Source: a virus
DNA: 25,734 nt
Virus record (IMG/VR): IMGVR_UViG_3300031456_000017
Span: 1-25,734 of that record
Strand: one strand, 5' to 3'
This document shows positions 12,967 through 20,519 of this stretch, piece by piece. Position numbers and translations under genes: made by a program. The notes beneath the pieces were generated by a model that was not told the origin of the DNA, did no database searches, and saw only the letters and a program-made list of their open reading frames with translations. Numbering within the stretch: position 1 is the stretch's first letter; the number at the start of each line of letters is the position of its first letter.

Positions 12967-13542
12967 ATGACCTACTACCCCACCGACATGCGCTACAACC
13001 AGTCCCTGCCGATGCAGCTGCCGGCGCCTGAGCCTGAGGTCGGTAACCCGATCCGCCGAGGCGACACCGTGACCACCATCGACCCACTGGGCAACGTCAT
13101 CCCCGAACATGGCGGCTACACCGTCGCGCCGGGCCTCGCCGCGCAGGCCGCCAAGGAAGCCGAAGGCCCGAAGCCGGGCGTCAGTGACGTGATCGCCAAC
13201 GAGGCTGAGCCGCCGCAGTTCCCCGCCGGGTGCCCGGAGTTCCGCCCACTGCACCGTCTCGGGTTCCTGGAGAAGGCACAGGCGTTTGAGCTCTACGACG
13301 TCGTGGCGAAGACCAGCGCCGAAATGGGGTCGGCGAAGAAGGGCGACCAGATCGACGGTCAGCGGGCGGCGGCCTACTACCGGCTGCTTGCCAAGATCGA
13401 CGAGTTCCTGCTCTTCGTGGCCATCGACAAGGCGGCATACGAGCGCTGGGAAGGCCGTACCAACGAGACCCTGTTCGGCCAGGCGTGGGGTGCGTACCAA
13501 GGGAGCGCGCAGCCGGGGGAAGCCGCCAGCTCGTCCAGCTGA
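12967..13542 (+). CDS. Tail assembly chaperone, short product (gpG-like)
   Basis: A 191-residue protein between tube and tape measure genes. The Pro-rich N-terminal part (to about 90) is followed by a helical core (KAQAFELYDVVAKTSAEMG, YYRLLAKIDEFLLFVAIDKA, YERWEGRTNETLFGQAWGAY) like actinophage tail assembly chaperones. ATG 12967 follows GAAGGAGA (12949-12956). Near the 3' end a slippery heptamer GGGGGAA (13515-13521) lies in the correct phase for -1 frameshifting into the overlapping frame. The short form is made when ribosomes do not slip. Confidence 0.87.
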   Translation: MTYYPTDMRYNQSLPMQLPAPEPEVGNPIRRGDTVTTIDPLGNVIPEHGGYTVAPGLAAQAAKEAEGPKPGVSDVIANEAEPPQFPAGCPEFRPLHRLGFLEKAQAFELYDVVAKTSAEMGSAKKGDQIDGQRAAAYYRLLAKIDEFLLFVAIDKAAYERWEGRTNETLFGQAWGAYQGSAQPGEAASSSS

Positions 13543-13937
13543 TCGACGACCACGGCCCGGCGGTCCTCGCGGATCTGCTCCGTTACTACGGCGTGGATCT
13601 ACGAGACCTCTGGCGTGACGGCACCGACCTCACGCCTCGGTACGTGTTCTGGCTGGTCGAGCACCTACCCGCCGACTCCGCGACGTACGCCGCGATGAAG
13701 GGCGGCGCCGAGTACCGGCCCTGGACGATCGAGACGTACCTACTCGCTCAGGCGGTCAACCTGCTGGCTGGCGCTAATCACCAACGCGCTGGAAAGCGGA
13801 TGCGCAGGGCGCCTGTTCAGCCGCCGAAGCCCAAGGCCACGCCGGAGCGGCAGAAGAAGCGTGGTCGAGTCGTACGTGTCTCGGACATGAACGCCCGCCG
13901 CGCTCTGGCCATGCAGATCAACGAGTCCAGCAAGTAA
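12967..13937 (+). CDS. Tail assembly chaperone, -1 frameshift fusion (gpGT-like)
   Basis: The fusion joins 12967-13521 with 13521-13937 for 323 residues; after GGG GAA the ribosome continues with AGC CGC CAG. The second part reads LVQLIDDHGPAVLADLLRYY, VFWLVEHLPADSATYAAMKG, then a basic tail (PPKPKATPERQKKRGRVVRV). The second frame has no convincing independent start or ribosome site and sits where lambda gpGT-type products are encoded. Such fusions coat and load the tape measure before tube growth and do not end up in the virion. Confidence 0.85.
13515..13521 (+). promoter_or_regulatory. -1 ribosomal frameshift slippery site
   Basis: GGGGGAA, read in the zero frame as G-GGG-GAA, lies 19 bases before the short product's stop (13540-13542) and inside its overlap with the downstream frame. 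GGGGGAA is a recurrent slippery sequence in actinophage chaperone genes. Peptide continuity and frame change (+1 to +0 phase of the window) fit a single -1 slip. Confidence 0.8.
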
Positions 13938-13958
13938 CTGACCGGGAGGGGTTCTTCT

Positions 13959-16900
13959 GTGAGCAGCCCCGGCGGTCAGGAGGTCGCACGGATCTCGGTC
14001 CGAGTTTTACCGGACACGAGCGGATTTGCGCAGAAGCTCAAGTCTGAGCTCTCGAAGATCAACGAGCAAGTCGTCGTCGAGGTCAACTTCGACATCGACG
14101 TCGCCGGCCTGATCGCCGCGCTCGAATCACTGAAGTTGCCCAAGGTCGTTGTCCCGGTCGACTTCGAGGACGTCCGCGACGCCAAGATCCAGGTGGGCGC
14201 CGACACCACGACCGCCAAGACTGAGGTCGACAAGACGGTTGCCGAGACCAACGCCAAGAAGGCGACGGTCAAGGTAGAGGCCGATACCAAGGCGTTCGAG
14301 AAGATCAAGCTCGAAGCGCTGATGAACAACGTCACGCTGAAGGCGAAGCTCGAAGCGGACACCACGGCGTTTCTCGCGCAGGTCGAAACGGCCAAGCTTG
14401 CGGCGGAGAAAATCGGCCACGTCAAGATCAAGCTGGAGACCGACCGCACCTGGCTCGCCACGATGGCCAATGAGGTCGAGAACGTCGCCGGCAAGGTCTC
14501 CGGGCTGCTGGGCTCCGCGATGAGCGGAGTCGCTTCGATCGGCGGCACCCTCGCGGGCAACTGGGAGAAGATCTCCGGCACGGTCTCCAGCGTCGCCGGT
14601 GGGGTCCTGACCATCGCGGGGTACACGGCGGCCGGGATCGGCATTGTCGACGTGCTCGCGGCGGCCTGGGGACTGGTCTCGACCGCTGTGCTCGCGGTGC
14701 CGGCCGCCATCGCCTTGATCGGTGCCCCGATCGGTGCCATCGCGCTCGGCATGGACGGGATCAAGAAGGCGGCCAAGACCTTGGAGCCGGCCTTCAAGTC
14801 GCTGAAGACGGCGGTCTCCGACACCTTTGCCAAGCAGCTTGTGCCGGCGTTCAACACCCTGAAGGCCGTGATGCCCACGGTGCAGACGGGCATGGTGGGC
14901 ATCGCCTCGGCGCTCTCGACGATGGCGCAGGGCCTGGCGAAGTTCCTCGCCTCCGCGCAGGGCACCTCGCTGATCGCTACGACGCTCGCCAACGTGAAGC
15001 AGGCGCTGCTCGGCATTCAGCCCGGCATCACCGGCCTGGTCGATGGCTTCCTGCGACTGACCGCCACCAAGTCGGCGTTCGACGCGCTGTCCAAGGTGAT
15101 CAACACCGTGGGCACCGGCTTCGATGCCATGGTCAACAACCTGGCGCGGGTCGACACGCTCGACCAGGCGTTCCAAGGTCTCGGCGACGTGGTCTCCTCG
15201 CTCGCGCAGGGCTTTCTCGACCTGCTGGAGAACGGGGTCAAGGCCTTCTCCGGCATGGCGCCCGGCCTCGACTCCTTCGTGCAGTCGGTGACCAAGTTCT
15301 TCAACAAGTTCGACTGGAAGAAGATCGGTTCCGACATCGGTGGGGCCTTCAAGGGCATCGGCGATGCGATCAAGAACGTGCCGCAGTCGACCATCGATGC
15401 CATCGCCAAGGGGTTCTCCGACCTCAACAAGACGATGAACGACCCGGGTGTGCAGCTGTTCATCCAGGACGTCATCAGCCTGATTCCCTCGGCGATCCAG
15501 CTGGTAAATGATCTTGTCTCCGCCTTCGGCACCATGGAGACGATCGACCAGACGGTGCAGACGGCGATGCAAGGCGCGCACGATGCCATCGCCAACTGGT
15601 CGACGACGACCGAGGCCGACATCCAGGGCTGGGTGCAGCGGACGCACGACGCCATCGCCAGCTGGTCGACCACCGCCGACGCCTCGCTTCAGACCGGCCT
15701 GCAGTCGATGCACGACTCGATCGCTCAGTGGTCGACCGATACCGAGACGACGATTCAGACCTGGGTGCAGTCGACGCACGACTCGATCGCCACCTGGTCA
15801 GACGGCCTCGACGCGTCGATCAACGGCGGTCTGCAGGCGATGAACGACGCGATCACCACTTGGTCGACCGATACCGAGGCGACGATCCAGGGCTGGGTGC
15901 AGTCGACGCACGACTCGATCGCCAGCTGGTCCCAAGGCCTGGACACCGACATCAACACCGGGCTGCAGGCGGTGCACGACTCGATCGCGCAGTGGTCGAC
16001 CGATACCGACGCCACGATCCAGGCCTGGGCGCAGGGCACGCACGACAAGATCGTTGCCTGGTCCGACGGACTCGACGCCGATATCAACGGTGGCCTGACA
16101 AAGGCAAACGAATCGATCACCAAGTGGTCGCAGGACACCGACAAGACGATCAACGACTGGGCACAGTCGACCCACGACAAGATCGCCGAGTGGGCCAAGG
16201 GCGTGCTCGCGGACATCAAGTCGGGGCTCTCGGGGCTACCTGGCCTGGTAGAGAGCCTGTTCGGCAAGACCGCGCCCGCCGCCGCCAAGGGGCTGGGCGG
16301 CACCTCGACGGCGGTAGGCACCGAGATGAAGGTGGTCAACGCCGCCTTCACCACCCCACTCGACGCACTGCCCGGAGACGTCGACACCTCGATGACCGGG
16401 GTCGACACCGCGATCACCGGACCACTCGACCCGGTCGCCGCTCAGGTCGCCGCGTCGATGACCGGGATCTCGGGCGCCGTGTCCACCGGCCTCACTCCGA
16501 TCCCTGGACTGTTCGCTACGGCATTCACCGGTCTCGGTGTGAGCGCGACCGCCGGAATGCTGTCCATCCAGCAGTCGGTGAACACAGGCTTCGTCGGGAT
16601 TCAGGCCGCTTTCACCGCCGGATTCGCGCTGCTGACGACCAACGTCGCAGTCGCGTTCACCAACCTCGCCGCTCTGGTCGTGACGCCCGGAATGTTGGCC
16701 ATGCAACTGGCCGTGACGACCGGCTTCGTCGGCATCCAGGCAGCCTTCACCGCCGGGTTCGCGCTGCTGACGACCAACGTCGCGCTGTCGTTCACCAACC
16801 TGGCCGCGCTCGTCGTCACCCCGGGCATGCTGGCCATGCAGTTGGCGGTCACGACCGGCTTCGTCGGGATTCAGGCCGCTTTCACTGCCGGCTTCGCACT

Positions 16901-17906
16901 CCTGACCACCAACGCGGCCCTGGCGTTCACTAACCTCGCGGCGCTCGTTGTGACCCCCGGAATGCTGGCCATGCAGTTGGCGGTGACCACCGGGTTCATC
17001 GGTATCCAGGCCGCCTTCACCGCCGGCTTCGCGCTGCTGACTACCAACGTGGCGCTGGCGTTCGTCAACCTCGCCACGTTGGTCGTGACCCCCGGAATGC
17101 TGGCCATGGCACTGGCGGTCACCACCGGGTTCATCGCTATTCAGCTAGCCTTCACGACCGGTTTCGCATTGCTGACCACCTCGATCGCACTGGCCTTCAC
17201 CAACATCGCCACGCTGGTTGTGACGCCCGGCATGCTGGCCATGCAGCAGGCCGTGACCACCGGATTCATCGGCATCAACGCCGCTATGGTCGCCGGAATG
17301 GCTGGCCTCGCAGCAGCTGTTACCGCCGGCCAGCAGCCGATCGTCGATGCCTTCGTCGCCATGGCCAACGCGGTACTCGACGTCTGCGACATGTTGATCG
17401 ACGCCATGACCACGGTCGGCAACAACATGATGATCTCTCTGGCGAACGCGATCATCGCCGGAGAGTCGACGGTGGTCAACGCCATCGCCCAGGTGATCGC
17501 GGCGGCTATCGCCATGGCCACCTCGATGCTCGGCATCGCGTCACCCTCGAAGGTGTCCGGCGAGTGGGGCGACATGACCGTCGCCGGCTTCGCCAACAGC
17601 GTGCTCGCGGGCAAGAACACCGTGGTCAGCGCCATGGAGTCCACCTTCGGCGCGGCCGTCGATGCCGGTCAGGCGGTTGTCGATGCGGGGGTCGCCGGCG
17701 TCGGTGGCGCGATGCAGGAGATGGCGTGGGTCGCCACCACGAACAAGGCGCTCTCGACGACCTCCAACGATGAGCTGCAGTCCGGCTCCGGAGTCACGAA
17801 CGTCTGGAACATCTCCGCGCTGCCCTCGGCCACCGCAGCGCAGCTGGCCAACCAAGTCGTCTACCAGACCAAGTACGCGCGCAAGGGTGTCCACAGTGGG
17901 AGGTAG
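13959..17906 (+). CDS. Tail tape measure protein
   Basis: A 1315-residue tape measure, the longest gene here; its length sets tail length and it is ejected into the host with DNA. Order of parts: N-terminal beta/coiled region (KVEADTK, KAKLEADTTAF), hydrophobic membrane-like segments around residues 210-265, helical centre, ten exact 22-residue Trp-containing repeats (541-760), a stretch with ASMTGISGAVSTG-like elements, five 45-residue hydrophobic repeats plus a partial sixth (867 to about 1111), then a C-terminal region with MLGIASPSKVSGEWG, the SPSK motif common in tape measures. GTG 13959 follows GGGAGGGG (13944-13951). No lytic transglycosylase or peptidase domain was recognised. Confidence 0.94.
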   Translation: MSSPGGQEVARISVRVLPDTSGFAQKLKSELSKINEQVVVEVNFDIDVAGLIAALESLKLPKVVVPVDFEDVRDAKIQVGADTTTAKTEVDKTVAETNAKKATVKVEADTKAFEKIKLEALMNNVTLKAKLEADTTAFLAQVETAKLAAEKIGHVKIKLETDRTWLATMANEVENVAGKVSGLLGSAMSGVASIGGTLAGNWEKISGTVSSVAGGVLTIAGYTAAGIGIVDVLAAAWGLVSTAVLAVPAAIALIGAPIGAIALGMDGIKKAAKTLEPAFKSLKTAVSDTFAKQLVPAFNTLKAVMPTVQTGMVGIASALSTMAQGLAKFLASAQGTSLIATTLANVKQALLGIQPGITGLVDGFLRLTATKSAFDALSKVINTVGTGFDAMVNNLARVDTLDQAFQGLGDVVSSLAQGFLDLLENGVKAFSGMAPGLDSFVQSVTKFFNKFDWKKIGSDIGGAFKGIGDAIKNVPQSTIDAIAKGFSDLNKTMNDPGVQLFIQDVISLIPSAIQLVNDLVSAFGTMETIDQTVQTAMQGAHDAIANWSTTTEADIQGWVQRTHDAIASWSTTADASLQTGLQSMHDSIAQWSTDTETTIQTWVQSTHDSIATWSDGLDASINGGLQAMNDAITTWSTDTEATIQGWVQSTHDSIASWSQGLDTDINTGLQAVHDSIAQWSTDTDATIQAWAQGTHDKIVAWSDGLDADINGGLTKANESITKWSQDTDKTINDWAQSTHDKIAEWAKGVLADIKSGLSGLPGLVESLFGKTAPAAAKGLGGTSTAVGTEMKVVNAAFTTPLDALPGDVDTSMTGVDTAITGPLDPVAAQVAASMTGISGAVSTGLTPIPGLFATAFTGLGVSATAGMLSIQQSVNTGFVGIQAAFTAGFALLTTNVAVAFTNLAALVVTPGMLAMQLAVTTGFVGIQAAFTAGFALLTTNVALSFTNLAALVVTPGMLAMQLAVTTGFVGIQAAFTAGFALLTTNAALAFTNLAALVVTPGMLAMQLAVTTGFIGIQAAFTAGFALLTTNVALAFVNLATLVVTPGMLAMALAVTTGFIAIQLAFTTGFALLTTSIALAFTNIATLVVTPGMLAMQQAVTTGFIGINAAMVAGMAGLAAAVTAGQQPIVDAFVAMANAVLDVCDMLIDAMTTVGNNMMISLANAIIAGESTVVNAIAQVIAAAIAMATSMLGIASPSKVSGEWGDMTVAGFANSVLAGKNTVVSAMESTFGAAVDAGQAVVDAGVAGVGGAMQEMAWVATTNKALSTTSNDELQSGSGVTNVWNISALPSATAAQLANQVVYQTKYARKGVHSGR
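15579..16238 (+). repeat. Ten 66-bp tandem repeats in tape measure gene
   Basis: Each unit encodes 22 residues starting with HD or N(D/E) and containing (S/A)I..W(S/A), for example HDSIAQWSTDTETTIQTWVQ. Unit starts are at 15579, 15645, 15711, 15777, 15843, 15909, 15975, 16041, 16107 and 16173, with no insertion or deletion. Units alternate in type (W-Q-T against GL-Q), so the real period may be 132 bp, five times. Confidence 0.9.
16557..17290 (+). repeat. 135-bp tandem repeats in tape measure gene (five plus partial)
   Basis: Units begin at 16557, 16692, 16827, 16962, 17097 and 17232 (partial). Each encodes 45 residues beginning ML(A/S)(M/I)Q and containing TTGF(V/I)GIQAAFTAGFALL, then VVTPG before the next unit. 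The register is exact. Units are alike at DNA level but carry many synonymous changes, which points to old duplication with purifying selection. Confidence 0.9.
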
Positions 17907-17908
17907 GC

Positions 17909-18817
17909 ATGCAGCTTGAGCTCCCCGAGTTGGGTTACGAACTCGACGGCGACACACCCAACGGCTTCGTCTTCGGCATGGAGACCCCGTACGTCATCAC
18001 CAACATCGACTACGGCACCGCCGACTTCGCCAACAACGACATCCCGGCACCGCGCTCCGACGGGCTGCTGTTCGGCCGCGACTTCGTGGGCGGCCCGTCG
18101 TTCCTGCTCGACGTGGCGATCATCCCGGACTACCCGGTCCCCGGCAACGGCATCGAGGCCACTGACCTCTGGGGCAAGTTCAAGAGCCGCTGGCGCAACG
18201 ACAAGGCACGGCTCACCCCGGGATACGCCTCGCTGCTGCGCCTGTCGCGCAACGGCCGGGTGCGTCGGGTCTACGGCCGCACCCGTCAGTGCACCGCTCA
18301 GCCGGAGAAGGACGTCAACGGTTGGTGGATTGCCGGCGCCCAGTTCCAGGCCATGGACGACTACTTCTACTCCGACGAAGAGCGCACCAACACCGTCTCG
18401 ATCGTGCCACCCGGAGCCGGCGGCTACCTCGTGCCGCCGGACGACCCGTGGACCTCGATCGGGGTCAGCTACGAACCGGGCGTCGTGCACCTCGGCGGCA
18501 CCGATCCGGCGTGGATGTGCTTCATGTTCCGGGGCCCGATCACCCGCCCGGTTGTGGAAGTTGTCGGGCACTGGGCGATCGGTCTCAACGTCACGCTGCG
18601 CGAGGGCGAGTGGATTGGTATCGACCCCCGCCCCTGGTCGCGCGGCGTGCGCACGAGCTCTGGCTTCGATCTCGGTGGCGCGCTGCTGCCCGGTTCCCCG
18701 GTGCTGTCCGCCGTGAAGTTGGACCCGGGCAGCTACGAGATCGTGCTGCGCGGCCAGGACGAAACGGGAACGGCAAACATGACCGTCGCCTGGCGCGAAA
18801 CCTTCTCCTCGATCTGA
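17909..18817 (+). CDS. Distal tail (Dit-like) protein
   Basis: A 302-residue protein directly after the tape measure, the standard place of the distal tail protein that links tube to tip. The N-terminal part (YVITNIDYGTADFANNDIPA, RSDGLLFGRDFVGGPSFLLD) and the following GRTRQC.../GWWIAGAQFQAMDDYFYSDE are typical of actinophage Dit-like minor tail proteins. The C-terminal part is a beta-rich domain (GPITRPVVEVVGHWAIGLNV, SYEIVLRGQDETGTANMTV) resembling the galectin-like half of Dit. ATG 17909 follows GGGAGGT. Confidence 0.82.
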   Translation: MQLELPELGYELDGDTPNGFVFGMETPYVITNIDYGTADFANNDIPAPRSDGLLFGRDFVGGPSFLLDVAIIPDYPVPGNGIEATDLWGKFKSRWRNDKARLTPGYASLLRLSRNGRVRRVYGRTRQCTAQPEKDVNGWWIAGAQFQAMDDYFYSDEERTNTVSIVPPGAGGYLVPPDDPWTSIGVSYEPGVVHLGGTDPAWMCFMFRGPITRPVVEVVGHWAIGLNVTLREGEWIGIDPRPWSRGVRTSSGFDLGGALLPGSPVLSAVKLDPGSYEIVLRGQDETGTANMTVAWRETFSSI

Positions 18818-18829
18818 GAGGCACACCTT

Positions 18830-19882
18830 ATGAGCTGGGATGACGGTGTCCCCTGGGCTATCGGCGGCGGCAGCGCTATGCCCCCCGAGATCCTGCGCCT
18901 GCTCGCCTGGGCGGCGCTCGGTGGCCAGGAAGGCGTGTTCGCCAGCTCGGACCTGCGGATCCAGGCGTTGGAAACTCCGGGCACCTCGATCCGCGCGATG
19001 CCGGGCGCCTGCTCGGTTGGCAACCGCGCGCTGAACGCCTCCAAGGAGTTGTACATGGGGCGGCTGTTCAGCCAAGACGTCGTGGCGATCTCCCCGACCA
19101 GCGGAACCGGGCGCTCGGACCTGATCGTCGTGCAGATCGAGAACCCCTACATCTCCGGCGAGCCGTGGCAGATCCCCGCCGATCCGGCGAACGGGCCGTA
19201 TATCTTCACCCGCGTCATTTCGAACGTCGCCGCCACGGTGAAGTCGGTCAAGGATCTGAACCTCGGCATCTCGGCGATCACCCTCGCGCGCATCGACATC
19301 CCGCCGTCGACCGGCACGATCATCCAGTCGATGATCAAGGACTTGCGCACCGTGGTCAACCCGATGACCGGTGCCGTGCAGCCGCCCGACGACGGTGGCG
19401 ACGGCGACGACGGCGACCCGGTGGTGGTGTGCCCCGGTGGCGATGACGACGACGGCGACCCCGACGGAGACGATCCGCTGGAGTCCACTCAGACGTCCTT
19501 CGTGGCGTGGCCGTTCACCGGCAACACCGACATCGCGGTTCCGAGCTGGGCGAACTTCGCCGATGTCACGGTCACGGTGGTCGGAGCGCTTGTGCAGAAC
19601 ACCGGCGGTGGTGACTTCGGGGGGCTGTTCGGCATTATCCGGCTGATCTTCGGGGGCATCGCTCAGGAAGAGCAGTCCTTCGCCTGTAACACCGAGGGCC
19701 GCCAAGACCTGCTCTGGCAGAAGACGAACATGCCGGTCCCCGCTGATCAGCGCGGTACCACGCAGCACTTCCACCTGACTCACAAGATGCTCTCCGGTCT
19801 CGGCGCGGGCCGGTTGCTTTCGACCAGGTCGACCCGGATCAGGTTCGACATCAAGTTCAAGCAGCGTCCAGGAGTCGATTAA
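18830..19882 (+). CDS. Minor tail protein
   Basis: A 350-residue protein between the Dit-like gene and small tail genes. The N-terminal half (LLAWAALGGQEGVFASSDLR, LETPGTSIRAMPGACSVGNR, GRSDLIVVQIENPYISGEPW) resembles actinophage minor tail proteins thought to form the upper baseplate. A Gly/Asp linker (about 184-216, many DGDD steps) could bind calcium and separates it from a C-terminal beta domain (FVAWPFTGNTDIAVPSWANF to the end) that looks like a receptor or carbohydrate-binding head. ATG 18830 has GAGAGG at 18816-18821. The stop overlaps the next ATG (TAATG). Confidence 0.72.
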   Translation: MSWDDGVPWAIGGGSAMPPEILRLLAWAALGGQEGVFASSDLRIQALETPGTSIRAMPGACSVGNRALNASKELYMGRLFSQDVVAISPTSGTGRSDLIVVQIENPYISGEPWQIPADPANGPYIFTRVISNVAATVKSVKDLNLGISAITLARIDIPPSTGTIIQSMIKDLRTVVNPMTGAVQPPDDGGDGDDGDPVVVCPGGDDDDGDPDGDDPLESTQTSFVAWPFTGNTDIAVPSWANFADVTVTVVGALVQNTGGGDFGGLFGIIRLIFGGIAQEEQSFACNTEGRQDLLWQKTNMPVPADQRGTTQHFHLTHKMLSGLGAGRLLSTRSTRIRFDIKFKQRPGVD

Positions 19883-20232
19883 TGACCAGCTACTCACTGC
19901 CCGCGCGCAACAAGGTTGTCGACTCGCTCGGTGTCAACGGCGGAGCCGACTGGTACTCGCTACACACCGGCGACCCCGGCACCACCGGCGCCAACGAGCT
20001 GGCCGGCTGTCCCCGCAAGACGACCACGTACCCGGCTGCGAGCGCCGGCGAGGCGACCAACGGCGGTGTGCTGTTCGATGTGCCGGCCGGGTCCACGGTC
20101 AACTTCTTCGCGCGCTGGTCGGCCAGCACCGCCGGCACCTTCCTGCTCGGCGGCCCGCTGCCGGCTACCGAGGTGTTCGGCGTGGCGGGTCAGTACCAGC
20201 TGAGCAACAAGATCGTCCAGGGCGCGAGCTGA
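19882..20232 (+). CDS. Small tail-fibre-like protein
   Basis: A 116-residue protein beginning MTSYSLPARNKVVDSLGVNG and containing WYSLHTGDPGTTGANELAG, a signature of a common short actinophage tail protein family. The rest is beta-rich and Gly/Ala-rich (GVLFDVPAGSTVNFFARWSA, TFLLGGPLPATEVFG). It lies in the minor tail block and its ATG shares a base with the previous stop. The exact location in the virion is not known from sequence. Confidence 0.7.
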   Translation: MTSYSLPARNKVVDSLGVNGGADWYSLHTGDPGTTGANELAGCPRKTTTYPAASAGEATNGGVLFDVPAGSTVNFFARWSASTAGTFLLGGPLPATEVFGVAGQYQLSNKIVQGAS

Positions 20233-20234
20233 GC

Positions 20235-20516
20235 ATGGGTGCGCTGGATCGCAGCCCCAAGAGCAACTGGGTCGAGCGCGCCGGCGGCCTGCCCAGTTAC
20301 ATCGAACGTATCGCCGTCCACTTACACGCCGAGAGCGGCATGGACATCAGTCGTGCCATCGCCACCGCTGTCAACGCCGCGAAGCGCATGTGCCTGACCG
20401 GAGATCTCAACTGGCCGGGCCTGCAGCACGTCAATCCCGGATCTCGGGCCGAGGCATGCGCGGCGGTCGCGGAGTGGAACGCCAAGCGGGCGGTATCGCA
20501 CACGAAGAAGGGGTAA
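20235..20516 (+). CDS. Conserved small phage protein, unknown function
   Basis: A 93-residue, mainly helical protein: KSNWVERAGGLPSYIERIAV, DISRAIATAVNAAKRMCLTG, HVNPGSRAEACAAVAEWNAK. I recognise this pattern from short proteins in many actinophage tail regions and as internal segments of other phage proteins, but know no proven function. It starts 3 bases after the previous stop with no clear ribosome site, so translation is probably coupled. It ends AAGAAGGGG, which is also the ribosome site of the next gene. Confidence 0.7.
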   Translation: MGALDRSPKSNWVERAGGLPSYIERIAVHLHAESGMDISRAIATAVNAAKRMCLTGDLNWPGLQHVNPGSRAEACAAVAEWNAKRAVSHTKKG

Positions 20517-20519
20517 CCG

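Noticed and set aside
14127-15779. A 550-codon minus-strand open frame in the tape measure gene.
   Set aside because: Its apparent repeats (HRL, GDR) are the antisense image of the real Trp repeats.
15579-17290. CRISPR-like or mobile-element repeats.
   Set aside because: The repeats are continuous in-frame coding units with no spacers, and no transposase or terminal inverted repeats are present.
17861-19897. A 678-codon minus-strand open frame opposite the Dit-like and minor tail genes.
   Set aside because: Same shadow effect; no family, no ribosome site, and it would run against the coupled tail genes.
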